Below are positions 35,453 to 44,155 of a stretch of DNA of 64,000 nucleotides, piece by piece. Source of the DNA: an uncultured Lachnospiraceae bacterium (GTDB lineage: Bacteria > Bacillota > Clostridia > Lachnospirales > Lachnospiraceae); the NCBI GenBank assembly GCA_910589105.1, contig CAJUST010000006.1, forward strand, positions 1-64,000, written 5' to 3'. The translations under genes and the position numbers were made by a program. The notes beneath the pieces were generated by a model that searched no databases, was not told the origin of the DNA, and saw only the letters and a program-made list of their open reading frames with translations. Numbering within the stretch: the first letter of the stretch is position 1; each line of letters begins with the position of its first letter.

Positions 35453-37324
35453 ATGAGACAATTATTCGAAGATAAAAAATTATGGATACGCCGCGTATTT
35501 TTGATTTGCTATGACATTATAGCGGTATTCTTAGCGATGTTTTTGGCATTGCTTGCAAGATTTGATTTTGATTTTGCGGCTATACCTTTGCATTTTATCG
35601 AAAATGCGTGGAAATCAATGCCAGCGGCCGTTATTACAACTCTTTTGATCTTTGGCATTTTCCGACTGTACAGCAGTCTTTGGAGTTATGCGGGAGCTAT
35701 GGAAATGATGTATGTCGTTTCGGCATGTATTGTAGAGACTGTTGTAAATATGATATTAATATTGTTATCCCACCCAGAAACAGGCTATCCGGTTCCAAGG
35801 AGCTATTACGCATTTTTTGGCATTTTTTTGTTTGGGCTTGTATTCCTCTGCCGTTACAGTTACCGGGCGGCGCGTTCCGTCCGCAACATGGTAAGAGATG
35901 CGGACTATACCAGAAATGTATTGATTATAGGAGCCGGAGAATCCGGAAATGCGTTAATTAAAGAGATAAAGAACAGCCGTTATTTGAAAAAACGGGTAGT
36001 AGGCGTGATTGATGATAACAAAGGAAAATTAGGCGGTTATATCCATGGAGTGAAAATTGTTGGAACCCGTGAGGATATTATTGAAAAATCTGAAGAACTT
36101 CATGTGCATGAAATTATTGTGGCAATGCCGTCTGCTTCCCCAAAACAGATGAAGCGGATTTTAGACATCTGTAAACAGACGCGGTGCGAATTAAAACGCC
36201 TTCCGGGGATCTACCAGTTAGTCAATGGTGACGTCAGCATTAGCAATCTGAAAGAAGTGGACGTCAACGATTTGCTGGGCAGGGAGCCTGTAAATGTGGA
36301 TTTGGATTCCATTATGGGGTATGTTTCGGGGAAAACAGTAATGGTCACAGGCGGAGGCGGTTCTATTGGAAGTGAATTGTGCCGCCAGATTGCCAGCCAT
36401 AATCCGAAGCAGCTTGTCATTGTGGATATTTACGAAAATTCCACATATGATATACAAAATGAGTTAAAGGTCAAGTTTCCCGAATTGAAGTTAGCCGTAT
36501 TGATTGCCTCAGTTCGGAACACAAACCGTATGAAGTCGATTTTTGAAACTTACCGGCCGGACATTATATATCATGCAGCCGCGCATAAGCATGTGCCGCT
36601 GATGGAAGACAGCCCGAATGAAGCGGTGAAAAACAACGTTCTTGGCACATGGAAGCTGGTGCGGGCAGCCGATTATTATAAGGTCAAACGGTTTGTAATG
36701 ATTTCGACGGATAAAGCCGTGAATCCGACAAATGTCATGGGAGCCACCAAACGCATTTGTGAAATGATTATCCAGACGTATAATAAGCGTTCGAAGACAG
36801 AATATGTGGCTGTGCGGTTTGGGAATGTCCTAGGAAGCAATGGAAGCGTGATTCCGTTATTTAAAAAACAAATTGAGCGGGGCGGGCCGGTCACTGTGAC
36901 GCATCCTGAAATAATCCGGTATTTTATGACAATCCCGGAAGCGGTGTCTTTAGTGCTTCAGGCAGGCGCCTATGCAAAAGGCGGGGAGATTTTTATCCTA
37001 GATATGGGGGAGCCCGTTAAAATCCTAGATCTTGCAAAAAACCTGATCTTGCTTTCCGGCCATAAACCGGAGGAGGATATACAGATTGTCTTTACAGGTC
37101 TTCGTCCCGGAGAGAAATTATATGAAGAAATGCTGATGGCGGAAGAAGGGATGCAAGACACGGCAAACCGGAGAATCCATATCGGCAAGCCGATAGAATT
37201 TGATGAGGAGAAGTTTTTGGCGCAGCTTCAGGAATTGAGCGAGTATGTGGTAACGGAACCGGACGATATTCGAGCATGGATTTCTCGCATTGCGCCGACC
37301 TATCATCCCAAGGAAGGGGTATGA
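35453..37324 (+). CDS. Membrane-bound UDP-N-acetylhexosamine 4,6-dehydratase (PglF/WbpM/CapD family)
   Basis: A 623-residue protein with four N-terminal helices (about 12-140), a nucleotide-binding region at about 155-265, and the catalytic SDR domain from about 295. The NAD loop is TGGGGSIGSEL. The active-site segment STDKAVNPTNVMGATK has the Thr-Asp-Lys triad and a Met in place of the usual Tyr, as in PglF. It converts UDP-GlcNAc to the UDP-4-keto-6-deoxy sugar. Followed by a PglC-type transferase and a reductase, it probably starts a UDP-QuiNAc or UDP-FucNAc-like route. Confidence 0.94.
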   Translation: MRQLFEDKKLWIRRVFLICYDIIAVFLAMFLALLARFDFDFAAIPLHFIENAWKSMPAAVITTLLIFGIFRLYSSLWSYAGAMEMMYVVSACIVETVVNMILILLSHPETGYPVPRSYYAFFGIFLFGLVFLCRYSYRAARSVRNMVRDADYTRNVLIIGAGESGNALIKEIKNSRYLKKRVVGVIDDNKGKLGGYIHGVKIVGTREDIIEKSEELHVHEIIVAMPSASPKQMKRILDICKQTRCELKRLPGIYQLVNGDVSISNLKEVDVNDLLGREPVNVDLDSIMGYVSGKTVMVTGGGGSIGSELCRQIASHNPKQLVIVDIYENSTYDIQNELKVKFPELKLAVLIASVRNTNRMKSIFETYRPDIIYHAAAHKHVPLMEDSPNEAVKNNVLGTWKLVRAADYYKVKRFVMISTDKAVNPTNVMGATKRICEMIIQTYNKRSKTEYVAVRFGNVLGSNGSVIPLFKKQIERGGPVTVTHPEIIRYFMTIPEAVSLVLQAGAYAKGGEIFILDMGEPVKILDLAKNLILLSGHKPEEDIQIVFTGLRPGEKLYEEMLMAEEGMQDTANRRIHIGKPIEFDEEKFLAQLQELSEYVVTEPDDIRAWISRIAPTYHPKEGV

Positions 37325-37328
37325 GTGT

Positions 37329-37964
37329 ATGAAAAAGAGAATTACCAAAAGGCAGATGAAGTATATCAAATTAAAACGTCTCTTGGATTTTATCCTTAGT
37401 TTTGGATTGTGCATCGTTTTGTCTCCTGTACTGCTTTTTTTGTGTATTGCGATAAAAGCAGACAGCAGGGGACCGGTGTTCTTTCGGCAAAAACGGGTGG
37501 GAATCCATAAGACGTTTTTTTCCATTTATAAATTCCGCACGATGCGGACGGATACGCCGAAAGATATGCCGACCCATTTGCTGAAAGATCCGGATCAGTA
37601 TATTACAAAGACAGGACGTTTTTTAAGGAAATCCTCTTTGGACGAACTGCCGCAGTTATTTAATATTTTAAAAGGCGATATGAGCTTTGTAGGGCCGCGT
37701 CCTGCGCTTTGGAATCAAGATGATTTAGTGGCGGAGCGGGAAAAATATGGCGCAAATGACGTCTTGCCGGGACTGACGGGCTGGGCGCAGATCAATGGAA
37801 GGGACGAACTGGAAATTCCGGTAAAGGCGAAACTGGACGGAGAATATGTAAAGCGTATGGGATTTTGGTTTGACGTACGATGTTTTTTTGGGACATTTGC
37901 ATCAGTGCTTTGCGCAGACGGCGTTTTAGAAGGCGGGACGGGGGAGAAAAAGAGGAAACAATAA
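37329..37964 (+). CDS. PglC-type polyprenyl-phosphate phosphoglycosyltransferase, initiating enzyme 2
   Basis: A 211-residue monotopic enzyme. One re-entrant hydrophobic segment at about 18-38 follows a basic N-terminus. The catalytic Asp-Glu is D105-E106 in SSLDELPQ, then VGPRPAL. I chose the ATG at 37329, five bases after the dehydratase stop, with AAGGAAGGGG upstream. It should load a 6-deoxy-HexNAc-1-phosphate onto the lipid carrier. It is the minimal form, unlike the larger WbaP-like enzyme at 19313. Confidence 0.94.
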   Translation: MKKRITKRQMKYIKLKRLLDFILSFGLCIVLSPVLLFLCIAIKADSRGPVFFRQKRVGIHKTFFSIYKFRTMRTDTPKDMPTHLLKDPDQYITKTGRFLRKSSLDELPQLFNILKGDMSFVGPRPALWNQDDLVAEREKYGANDVLPGLTGWAQINGRDELEIPVKAKLDGEYVKRMGFWFDVRCFFGTFASVLCADGVLEGGTGEKKRKQ

Positions 37965-37968
37965 TCGC

Positions 37969-38868
37969 ATGAAAAAAATTTTGATTACGGGAAAAAGCAG
38001 TTATTTAGGAAATTCTTTTCAGGAATATATCAAGGAACAATGTCCGGACTGGACAGTCGATGCCATAAGCATTCGGGACGATGCATGGAAAAAAATAGAT
38101 TTTAGCCCATATGACTGTGTGCTTCATATGGCGGGAAAAGCCCATGCAGATGTAGGGAACGTTTCGGAAGAAGTGAAAAAAGAATATTATAAGGTAAATT
38201 ATGAACTGACAAAAAAAGTTGCGAAAGCGGTAAAACGCTCCGGAGTAAAGCAGTTTATTTATCCCGGAAGCATTATTATATATGGGGAAAGCGCTCCTTA
38301 TGGGAAAGAAAAGCGGATTACCGCCGCGACAAAGCCGGCGCCTGCAAATTTTTATGGAGACAGTAAATGGCGCGCGGACAAGGCAGTGCAAGAATTAAAT
38401 GACGATACCTTTCGGACAGTTGTGCTTCGGCTTCCGATGGTTTATGGAAAGGGCAGTAAAGGGAATTATCCTTTATTATCAAACTTAGCAAAAAAACTTC
38501 CTGTTTTTCCAAATGTAGAAAATGCAAGAAGTATGATATATATTGAAAATTTATGCGAGATGATCCGGGAAATTATAGAATATGGCGATTGCGGCGTTTT
38601 TTATCCGCAAAATGCGGAATATACGGCAACGTCTGATATGGTAAAAACAATCGCGGACGTCTCGGGAAACAAGATCCGGCTGACACGTTTGTTAAACCCT
38701 GCTGTGAGCCTTTTATCTAAAATGTCGGGGAAAATTGGGAAACTGGCGAATAAAGCATTTGGGAATTGTACATATGAAAAATCGCTGAGTGAATACAGAG
38801 GCAATGAGTATCAGATGTATAATTTCGAAACGTCCATACGCAGAACGGAAGGACGGGTAAAGAGATGA
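37969..38868 (+). CDS. NAD(P)-dependent sugar 4-reductase/epimerase (SDR family)
   Basis: A 299-residue extended SDR with TGKSSYLG at the cofactor loop, the PGSIIIYG motif, and FYGDSK for the Tyr-Lys pair. It lies four bases after the PglC-like gene. A 4,6-dehydratase, a PglC-like transferase and this type of reductase occur together in loci that start chains with QuiNAc. Reduction of the 4-keto group either as the UDP-sugar or after lipid loading is likely. The product stereochemistry cannot be told from sequence. Confidence 0.85.
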   Translation: MKKILITGKSSYLGNSFQEYIKEQCPDWTVDAISIRDDAWKKIDFSPYDCVLHMAGKAHADVGNVSEEVKKEYYKVNYELTKKVAKAVKRSGVKQFIYPGSIIIYGESAPYGKEKRITAATKPAPANFYGDSKWRADKAVQELNDDTFRTVVLRLPMVYGKGSKGNYPLLSNLAKKLPVFPNVENARSMIYIENLCEMIREIIEYGDCGVFYPQNAEYTATSDMVKTIADVSGNKIRLTRLLNPAVSLLSKMSGKIGKLANKAFGNCTYEKSLSEYRGNEYQMYNFETSIRRTEGRVKR

Positions 38869-40013
38869 AAAAGAAAGCGTTAATGACAGCTTCGGTAGCG
38901 TCAATGATTGATTTGTTTAATATGGACAATATTCGTATTTTACAGCAGCTAGGCTACGAGGTGCATGTGGCAAGTAATTTTAAATTTGGCAGCATAACCA
39001 GTCAGGAGAGAGTGGACGCATTTCGCAAAGAGCTTAAGGAAGCCGGAATCAGGGTATGCCACATACCGATTCCGCGGAGTATTGGCGATATAAAGAATAT
39101 CGTGTGTTCTTACCGTCAGATGAAACGGCTTCTTGAAAAAGAGCGGTATGCCATTGTGCATACGCAATCTCCGATTGGCGGGGTTGTAACGCGGCTTGCG
39201 GCGGGAAGAATCAGAAAACATGGCGGTAAAGTCATTTATACTGCGCATGGGTTTCATTTTTTTAAAGGGGCTTTAAAGAAAAACTGGATGCTGTTTTATC
39301 CGATTGAGAAATTTTTGTCCAGATATACCGATGTTTTAATTACGATAAATCAGGAAGACTATCAAAGGGCGCAGAAATTTCACGCAAAGCGGGTTTGCCA
39401 TGTTTCGGGGATTGGGGTAGATATACAGAAGTTTTCTGAAGAAAACTCAGATAGGGAGAAGGTTCGGGAAAGTTTTGGCGTGTCGGAACAAGATTTTCTG
39501 CTTTTAAGCGTTGGGCAGCTTTCTAAACGGAAAAATCAGTCTGCCGTGATTCGGGCGCTGTCAAAAATTCCGGATTCTTCCGTGAAATATATGGCGGTCG
39601 GTCTGGGCGAATGTGAGCAGTTTGACCGTGGCTTAGCAAAAGAGCTTCATGTGGAAGACAGAGTTATTTTTGCAGGCTACCATGAAGATGTGTCTGCGTT
39701 TCTTCACGCAGCGGATTGTTTTATATTCCCGTCGCTTCAGGAAGGGCTTCCGGTTTCCTTGATGGAGGCAATGGCGGCGAAAGTTCCTGTGATATGCAGC
39801 AGAATACGCGGGAATGTGGATTTGGTGACGGATGGGAGAGAGGGGATTTTGGTGGAGCCGATGGATGTGGAAGGGTATGCGGAGGCGGTTTTGTGGCTGA
39901 AGTTCCACCCAGAGGCAGCAACAGAATACCGGAAAAATGCGTTTAATAAAATTAAGGAAAATAGCATACACTCAGTGCATAGGCAAATGGAGAAAATATA
40001 TAAAACCATATAA
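38865..40013 (+). CDS. GT4 glycosyltransferase (PglA/EpsD-like)
   Basis: A 382-residue GT-B retaining enzyme. The ATG overlaps the previous stop (ATGA). The N-terminal domain has VHTQSPIGGVVTRLAA, typical of GTs adding the second sugar to a lipid-linked HexNAc. The C-terminal donor domain has SVGQLSKRKNQ and FPSLQEGLPVSLMEAM. By position it probably adds the second residue after the PglC-type start. Confidence 0.88.
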   Translation: MKKKALMTASVASMIDLFNMDNIRILQQLGYEVHVASNFKFGSITSQERVDAFRKELKEAGIRVCHIPIPRSIGDIKNIVCSYRQMKRLLEKERYAIVHTQSPIGGVVTRLAAGRIRKHGGKVIYTAHGFHFFKGALKKNWMLFYPIEKFLSRYTDVLITINQEDYQRAQKFHAKRVCHVSGIGVDIQKFSEENSDREKVRESFGVSEQDFLLLSVGQLSKRKNQSAVIRALSKIPDSSVKYMAVGLGECEQFDRGLAKELHVEDRVIFAGYHEDVSAFLHAADCFIFPSLQEGLPVSLMEAMAAKVPVICSRIRGNVDLVTDGREGILVEPMDVEGYAEAVLWLKFHPEAATEYRKNAFNKIKENSIHSVHRQMEKIYKTI

Positions 40014-40016
40014 TAT

Positions 40017-40045
40017 TTGCTATTTTTGGTAAAAAATGCTAGTAT
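40017..40045 (+). promoter_or_regulatory. Possible internal promoter
   Basis: TTGCTA at 40017-40022, a 17-base spacer, then TAGTAT at 40040-40045 preceded by TGC (extended -10). A TATAGT overlaps at 40043. It lies in the 84-base gap before the next GT, the only sizeable gap between 35.4 and 48.9 kb. Confidence 0.45.
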
Positions 40046-40097
40046 AGTAGAAATTCAATGTTTTATTTTACAGAAAGGAAGAAGCGGCAAAGATAAG

Positions 40098-41003
40098 ATG
40101 AAACATATACAGGTGCTCATGTCTGCCTATAACGGTGAAAAGTATCTGAAAGAACAGATAGAAAGCATTCTTAGGCAAACAGGGGTAAAAGTGTCTCTTT
40201 TGATCCGTGATGACGGCTCGGAGGATAATACTGTCTTTATTTTGGAACAATATAGCCATAAAAATGAAGCTGTCCAATATTATAAAGGAAGCAATATTGG
40301 GGCGCAGAAAAGCTTTTTTGATTTACTGCATCATGCGGATAGAGGTTGTGATTATTTTGCGTTTGCAGATCAAGATGATTATTGGCTTCCAGAAAAATTA
40401 AAGCGCGCAGTAGACGTCTTAGAGCAGAAAAAAAATCCTAGTTGTCCATTATTATATGGCAGTATGGTTATATATGCTTCTGAGGATTTAGCGGACAGGC
40501 GAAAGGTTCCTTATAAAAACAGACGCGCAGTCTCGTTTGGAAATGCTTTGGCGGAGAATATTTTTATGGGATGTACGGAAGTTTTTAACCGCAGTTTGTT
40601 AGAGCTTGCAGCAGGGCATATACCTGTGAACGATGTTTGGCATGATTGGTGGCTGTATTTATCAGCAGCATGTTTTGGACAGGCTGTTTATGATGAAGAA
40701 GCTTACATTTTATACAGGCAGCATGGAAATAATCAGTTAGGAATGCAAAACTCATGGATTGCAAGATGGAAAAACCGAATTGGGCATTTTAAGAATCTCA
40801 AGCGATCTTTGAGCAGGCAGGCGCAGGAATTTATAGATTCTTACGGCGCAGATTATCAATATGGTGAGTTGGCGGAATTGCTTGCCAATTACCGTTCTTC
40901 TTTGTCTTTGCGGATTCGTCTTGCAAGAGAAAAGAGAATTTACCGTCAGCAAAAAATAGATGATAGGGTATATCATCTGTTATTTTTGATGGGTTTACTT
41001 TGA
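40098..41003 (+). CDS. GT2 glycosyltransferase, rhamnosyltransferase-like
   Basis: A 301-residue GT-A enzyme with LMSAYNGEKYL, RDDGSEDNT, FADQDDYW and a WHDWW motif. It closely parallels the enzyme at 9932-10852 in motif order and is probably a paralogue. The start at 40098 was chosen because the family motif begins within ten residues. An upstream in-frame ATG gives an unlikely leader. dTDP-rhamnose is the likely donor by similarity; the acceptor is unknown. Confidence 0.86.
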   Translation: MKHIQVLMSAYNGEKYLKEQIESILRQTGVKVSLLIRDDGSEDNTVFILEQYSHKNEAVQYYKGSNIGAQKSFFDLLHHADRGCDYFAFADQDDYWLPEKLKRAVDVLEQKKNPSCPLLYGSMVIYASEDLADRRKVPYKNRRAVSFGNALAENIFMGCTEVFNRSLLELAAGHIPVNDVWHDWWLYLSAACFGQAVYDEEAYILYRQHGNNQLGMQNSWIARWKNRIGHFKNLKRSLSRQAQEFIDSYGADYQYGELAELLANYRSSLSLRIRLAREKRIYRQQKIDDRVYHLLFLMGLL

Positions 41004-41014
41004 AAGGGAAAAAA

Positions 41015-41806
41015 ATGGTAAAAAAGATACAGGAATTATTTGAATATAGAGAAATGATTGTCAGCCTTGTCCGCAAAGATTTGCGTGGGAGGTATAAAAG
41101 TTCGGCTTTGGGATTTTTATGGACGTTTATTAATCCGTTATGTCAGATTATTGTTTATACGTTGGTTTTTTCACAGATTTTTCGAATGGGGATTGAAAAA
41201 TATTATTTGTTTTTAACGGTAGTTATGATTCCATGGGTATTTTTTAGTTCGTCTGTATCGGGTGGATCTATGGCTGTTGTTTCACAACAGGATTTAGTGA
41301 AGAAAATTTATTTTCCAAGGGAAGTTCTTCCCATTTCATTTGTGACAAGCTGTTTTGTAAATATGCTGCTTTCCTTTGTTGTTGTCTTTATCGTTATTTT
41401 TATATCCGGTATCGGATTTAATCCAACTGCACTGCTTTTTTTGCCCCTTGTTATGATCATAGAATATATCCTCGCGCTTGGCATTACGATGATAACTTCT
41501 GCATGTACTGTATATTTGAGGGATTTAGAACATATTATCGGCGTTTTGATGATGGCATGGATCTATTTAACGCCTGTAATGTATGACATCTCTTATGTAA
41601 CTGAAAATGCGCCCTCAGAATTAGTGTCAATTTTTTATTTGAATCCAATGACGTCAATAGCGATTGCATATCGTGATATTTTATATTATAAACAGATTCC
41701 ACATATGCAGAATCTTATGGTGGCTGTCGCCATTGGAATAGGTTCTCTTATTATTGGAAGCGTAGTGTTTGCAAAACTGCAGAAGAACTTTGTGGAGGAA
41801 TTATAA
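41015..41806 (+). CDS. ABC-2 polysaccharide export permease (Wzm-like), exporter 3
   Basis: A 263-residue integral membrane protein with six helices. RKDLRGRYKSSALGFLWTF near residue 25 is the family hallmark. The ATG at 41015 follows GAAAGGG. The stop is immediately followed by the ATPase start, with no gap. It forms exporter 3 with the next gene. Confidence 0.94.
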   Translation: MVKKIQELFEYREMIVSLVRKDLRGRYKSSALGFLWTFINPLCQIIVYTLVFSQIFRMGIEKYYLFLTVVMIPWVFFSSSVSGGSMAVVSQQDLVKKIYFPREVLPISFVTSCFVNMLLSFVVVFIVIFISGIGFNPTALLFLPLVMIIEYILALGITMITSACTVYLRDLEHIIGVLMMAWIYLTPVMYDISYVTENAPSELVSIFYLNPMTSIAIAYRDILYYKQIPHMQNLMVAVAIGIGSLIIGSVVFAKLQKNFVEEL

Positions 41807-43138
41807 ATGAATCCGGAAAATGCAATAGAAGTCAAAGATGTAAAGAAACGATTTAAAGTGTATATGGACAAGGGAAACAGTATGAAAGAAAAAATACTGT
41901 TTCAAAGCCGTAACCGCCATGAAGACCGGTGGGTGTTAAAGGGCATTAGTTTTAATGTAAAAAAAGGGGAAGCGATTGGTTTAATTGGCAAAAATGGATG
42001 TGGGAAAAGCACGACGCTGAAAATGCTGACCCGGATCATGTATCCGACGTCCGGCGCGATTGAACTAAAAGGCAGGGTTTCCAGTCTGATTGAATTGGGG
42101 GCAGGGTTTCATCCTGATATGAGTGGAAGGGAAAATATCTTTACAAATGCTTCTATTTTTGGATTAAATCATGCAGAAATTGAACGGCGTCTAGACGATA
42201 TTATCAGTTTTTCAGAACTGGAGGAGTTTATAGATAATCCGGTGCGCACATATTCTTCTGGTATGTATATGAGGCTGGCTTTTGCGGTTGCGATTAATGT
42301 AGATGCGGATATTTTGCTGATTGATGAAATTCTCGCTGTGGGAGATGTAAGTTTTCAGGAAAAATGTTTTGAGAAATTGAAAGAGATTAAACGTAAAGGG
42401 ACGACGATTGTGATTGTTTCGCATGTGACACAGCAAATAAAAAATATTTGTGATCGCGCGATTTGGATCGACGAGGGATTAATTCGTGAGGAAGGGAAAC
42501 CGGATTTAGTGACAGGGCATTATTTGGAAATTATGGATAAACGCCGTACAGATAAAATTGAGGAGGATTTTCAACAGGAGCTGAAGAAAAGAGAAGAAGA
42601 AAAGCGGAAAAAAGAAGAAAATACGTTGCCGGCTTTTTGTAGAAAAGGCGCCATTCGGAAAGGAAATATGAAGGTTCAGTTTACTGATGCGCATATTTAT
42701 AATTCAGAAGGAAAAGAAACTCAGTTTTTTAAGACGGGCGAGAAGCTCGAATTGAAGATGAATATTAGGGCATCAGAGAAAACAGATCAGTTGAATTTAT
42801 CTTTTAGCATTACAAGAGATGATGGTGTATATTGTTATGGAACAACAGCTTTATCAGGTTTGATTGAACAAACGCCACTAATTATTGATAAGGGAAATGT
42901 GGAAGTTGCTTTGGTCATTGAGGTAAATAATTTATTGGATGGTAAATATATTGTTGACATAGGGATACAAAATATGAACGAAGAAATATACGATTATATA
43001 GGTGGCGGATTAGAATTTAGAATCAAAAATGAGAGCCGCAGACAAATAGGACAAGTTGGGATTGTCCATATGTCCAGACATTGGATCGTTGGGGATTCTG
43101 TTCTTCAACCTGTAAAATTAGGAGAATATCATGGTTAG
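41807..43138 (+). CDS. ABC ATPase with linker and Wzt-type C-terminal domain, exporter 3
   Basis: A 443-residue protein. The ATPase domain has Walker A GKNGCGKST at 61-69, a YSSGM loop and Walker B ILLIDEILA. A very charged, probably helical linker of Lys/Glu/Arg lies at about 245-270. The beta-rich Wzt C-terminal domain occupies about 285-430. The C-terminal domain suggests recognition of a specific chain end. It overlaps the next GT by eight bases. The sequence turns AT-richer within the last third of the gene. Confidence 0.93.
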   Translation: MNPENAIEVKDVKKRFKVYMDKGNSMKEKILFQSRNRHEDRWVLKGISFNVKKGEAIGLIGKNGCGKSTTLKMLTRIMYPTSGAIELKGRVSSLIELGAGFHPDMSGRENIFTNASIFGLNHAEIERRLDDIISFSELEEFIDNPVRTYSSGMYMRLAFAVAINVDADILLIDEILAVGDVSFQEKCFEKLKEIKRKGTTIVIVSHVTQQIKNICDRAIWIDEGLIREEGKPDLVTGHYLEIMDKRRTDKIEEDFQQELKKREEEKRKKEENTLPAFCRKGAIRKGNMKVQFTDAHIYNSEGKETQFFKTGEKLELKMNIRASEKTDQLNLSFSITRDDGVYCYGTTALSGLIEQTPLIIDKGNVEVALVIEVNNLLDGKYIVDIGIQNMNEEIYDYIGGGLEFRIKNESRRQIGQVGIVHMSRHWIVGDSVLQPVKLGEYHG

Positions 43139-44144
43139 TATTATTATCTTAACACACAATGCAGATGATTATATAAAGATTACACTAGAATCCCTGAAGA
43201 CAACAGTGGGTGTAGAATTTGAAGTAATAGTTGTAGATAATGCTTCTAAAGTGAATACGCAGAAAATGCTTTTAGAGTATAAAATTAACGGCTATATTGA
43301 CAGATTATTATTGTTAAATGAAAATACATTTTTTGCAAAAGGAAATAATATTGGATTAAAGATCGTATCTCCAGAATCGAAATGGGTTGTTTTATTAAAT
43401 TCAGATGTGGAAATAAAGAGTGGCGAATGGCTAAGAAAGTTGTTGGATAAATCGAAACTGGATAATAAAATAGCAGGGGTAAGTTTTGGTTATGCAATTA
43501 GTCCGTCAGGGAAAAATATGGCAGATGGATATTGTTTACTGTTATCGCGCGCATTATTTGAACAGGAAATGTTAAATGAGGAGTATGAATGGTGGTTTGC
43601 AGTTCCGGAATTAGAATCTAAATTACTGAAACGTGGCTATAGAGTGATAGCAATTAATAATTATGAAAAATACATTTACCATTTTGGAGGAAAATCTGGA
43701 GATGCTTGGAAAAAAGCGAAAGGCATGAATAAATCGATTTCCATTTATGATGAATTTTTTAAAACAAAAAACCAAGTGGAGTGTATTTATGATTTAGATA
43801 AATCAATTGGATCAAATTACAAAGAAATAAATCACCTTAGAGGTCTCTATAATGATGGCTGGTGCGCAAAAAATACAGATTTTGAAATAAAAACTTTAGA
43901 AAAAGGTCTTGTTTATATTGAAGGATATTATCCCGCGCAGATTAATGGCAATCAGCATGTGGATATTGTAATTGGAAGAAAGAAACAGAGGTTTACTTTG
44001 GAAGATGAAAATTTTGTTTTACAGATAAAGACCAAGAAAGATAGTGTGGTACGGGTAAATATGGAATGTGGATTTGCAGAAAAATGGTCAGAAAGTGATA
44101 TAAGAGAAATGGCGTTTGTAGTGAAAGATATAAGAGCTGAATAG
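43131..44144 (+). CDS. GT2 glycosyltransferase (rhamnosyl-type, long C-terminus)
   Basis: A 337-residue protein. The GT-A domain spans about 1-215 with IILTHNADDYI, VVDNASK and VLLNSDVEI, so the metal motif is NSD, not DxD. About 110 residues follow without clear family features, rich in beta-type alternation, possibly an accessory domain. The start lies inside the end of the exporter ATPase. Base composition is clearly AT-richer than in the rml region. Donor and acceptor are unknown. Confidence 0.82.
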   Translation: MVSIIILTHNADDYIKITLESLKTTVGVEFEVIVVDNASKVNTQKMLLEYKINGYIDRLLLLNENTFFAKGNNIGLKIVSPESKWVVLLNSDVEIKSGEWLRKLLDKSKLDNKIAGVSFGYAISPSGKNMADGYCLLLSRALFEQEMLNEEYEWWFAVPELESKLLKRGYRVIAINNYEKYIYHFGGKSGDAWKKAKGMNKSISIYDEFFKTKNQVECIYDLDKSIGSNYKEINHLRGLYNDGWCAKNTDFEIKTLEKGLVYIEGYYPAQINGNQHVDIVIGRKKQRFTLEDENFVLQIKTKKDSVVRVNMECGFAEKWSESDIREMAFVVKDIRAE

Positions 44145-44155
44145 AGGAGAATAAA

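Noticed and set aside
37290..37328. Upstream ATG extending the PglC-like gene into the dehydratase
   Set aside because: It would add 13 residues inside the previous gene without a ribosome site. The ATG at 37329 has AAGGAAGGGG at a usable distance and gives the normal PglC N-terminus.
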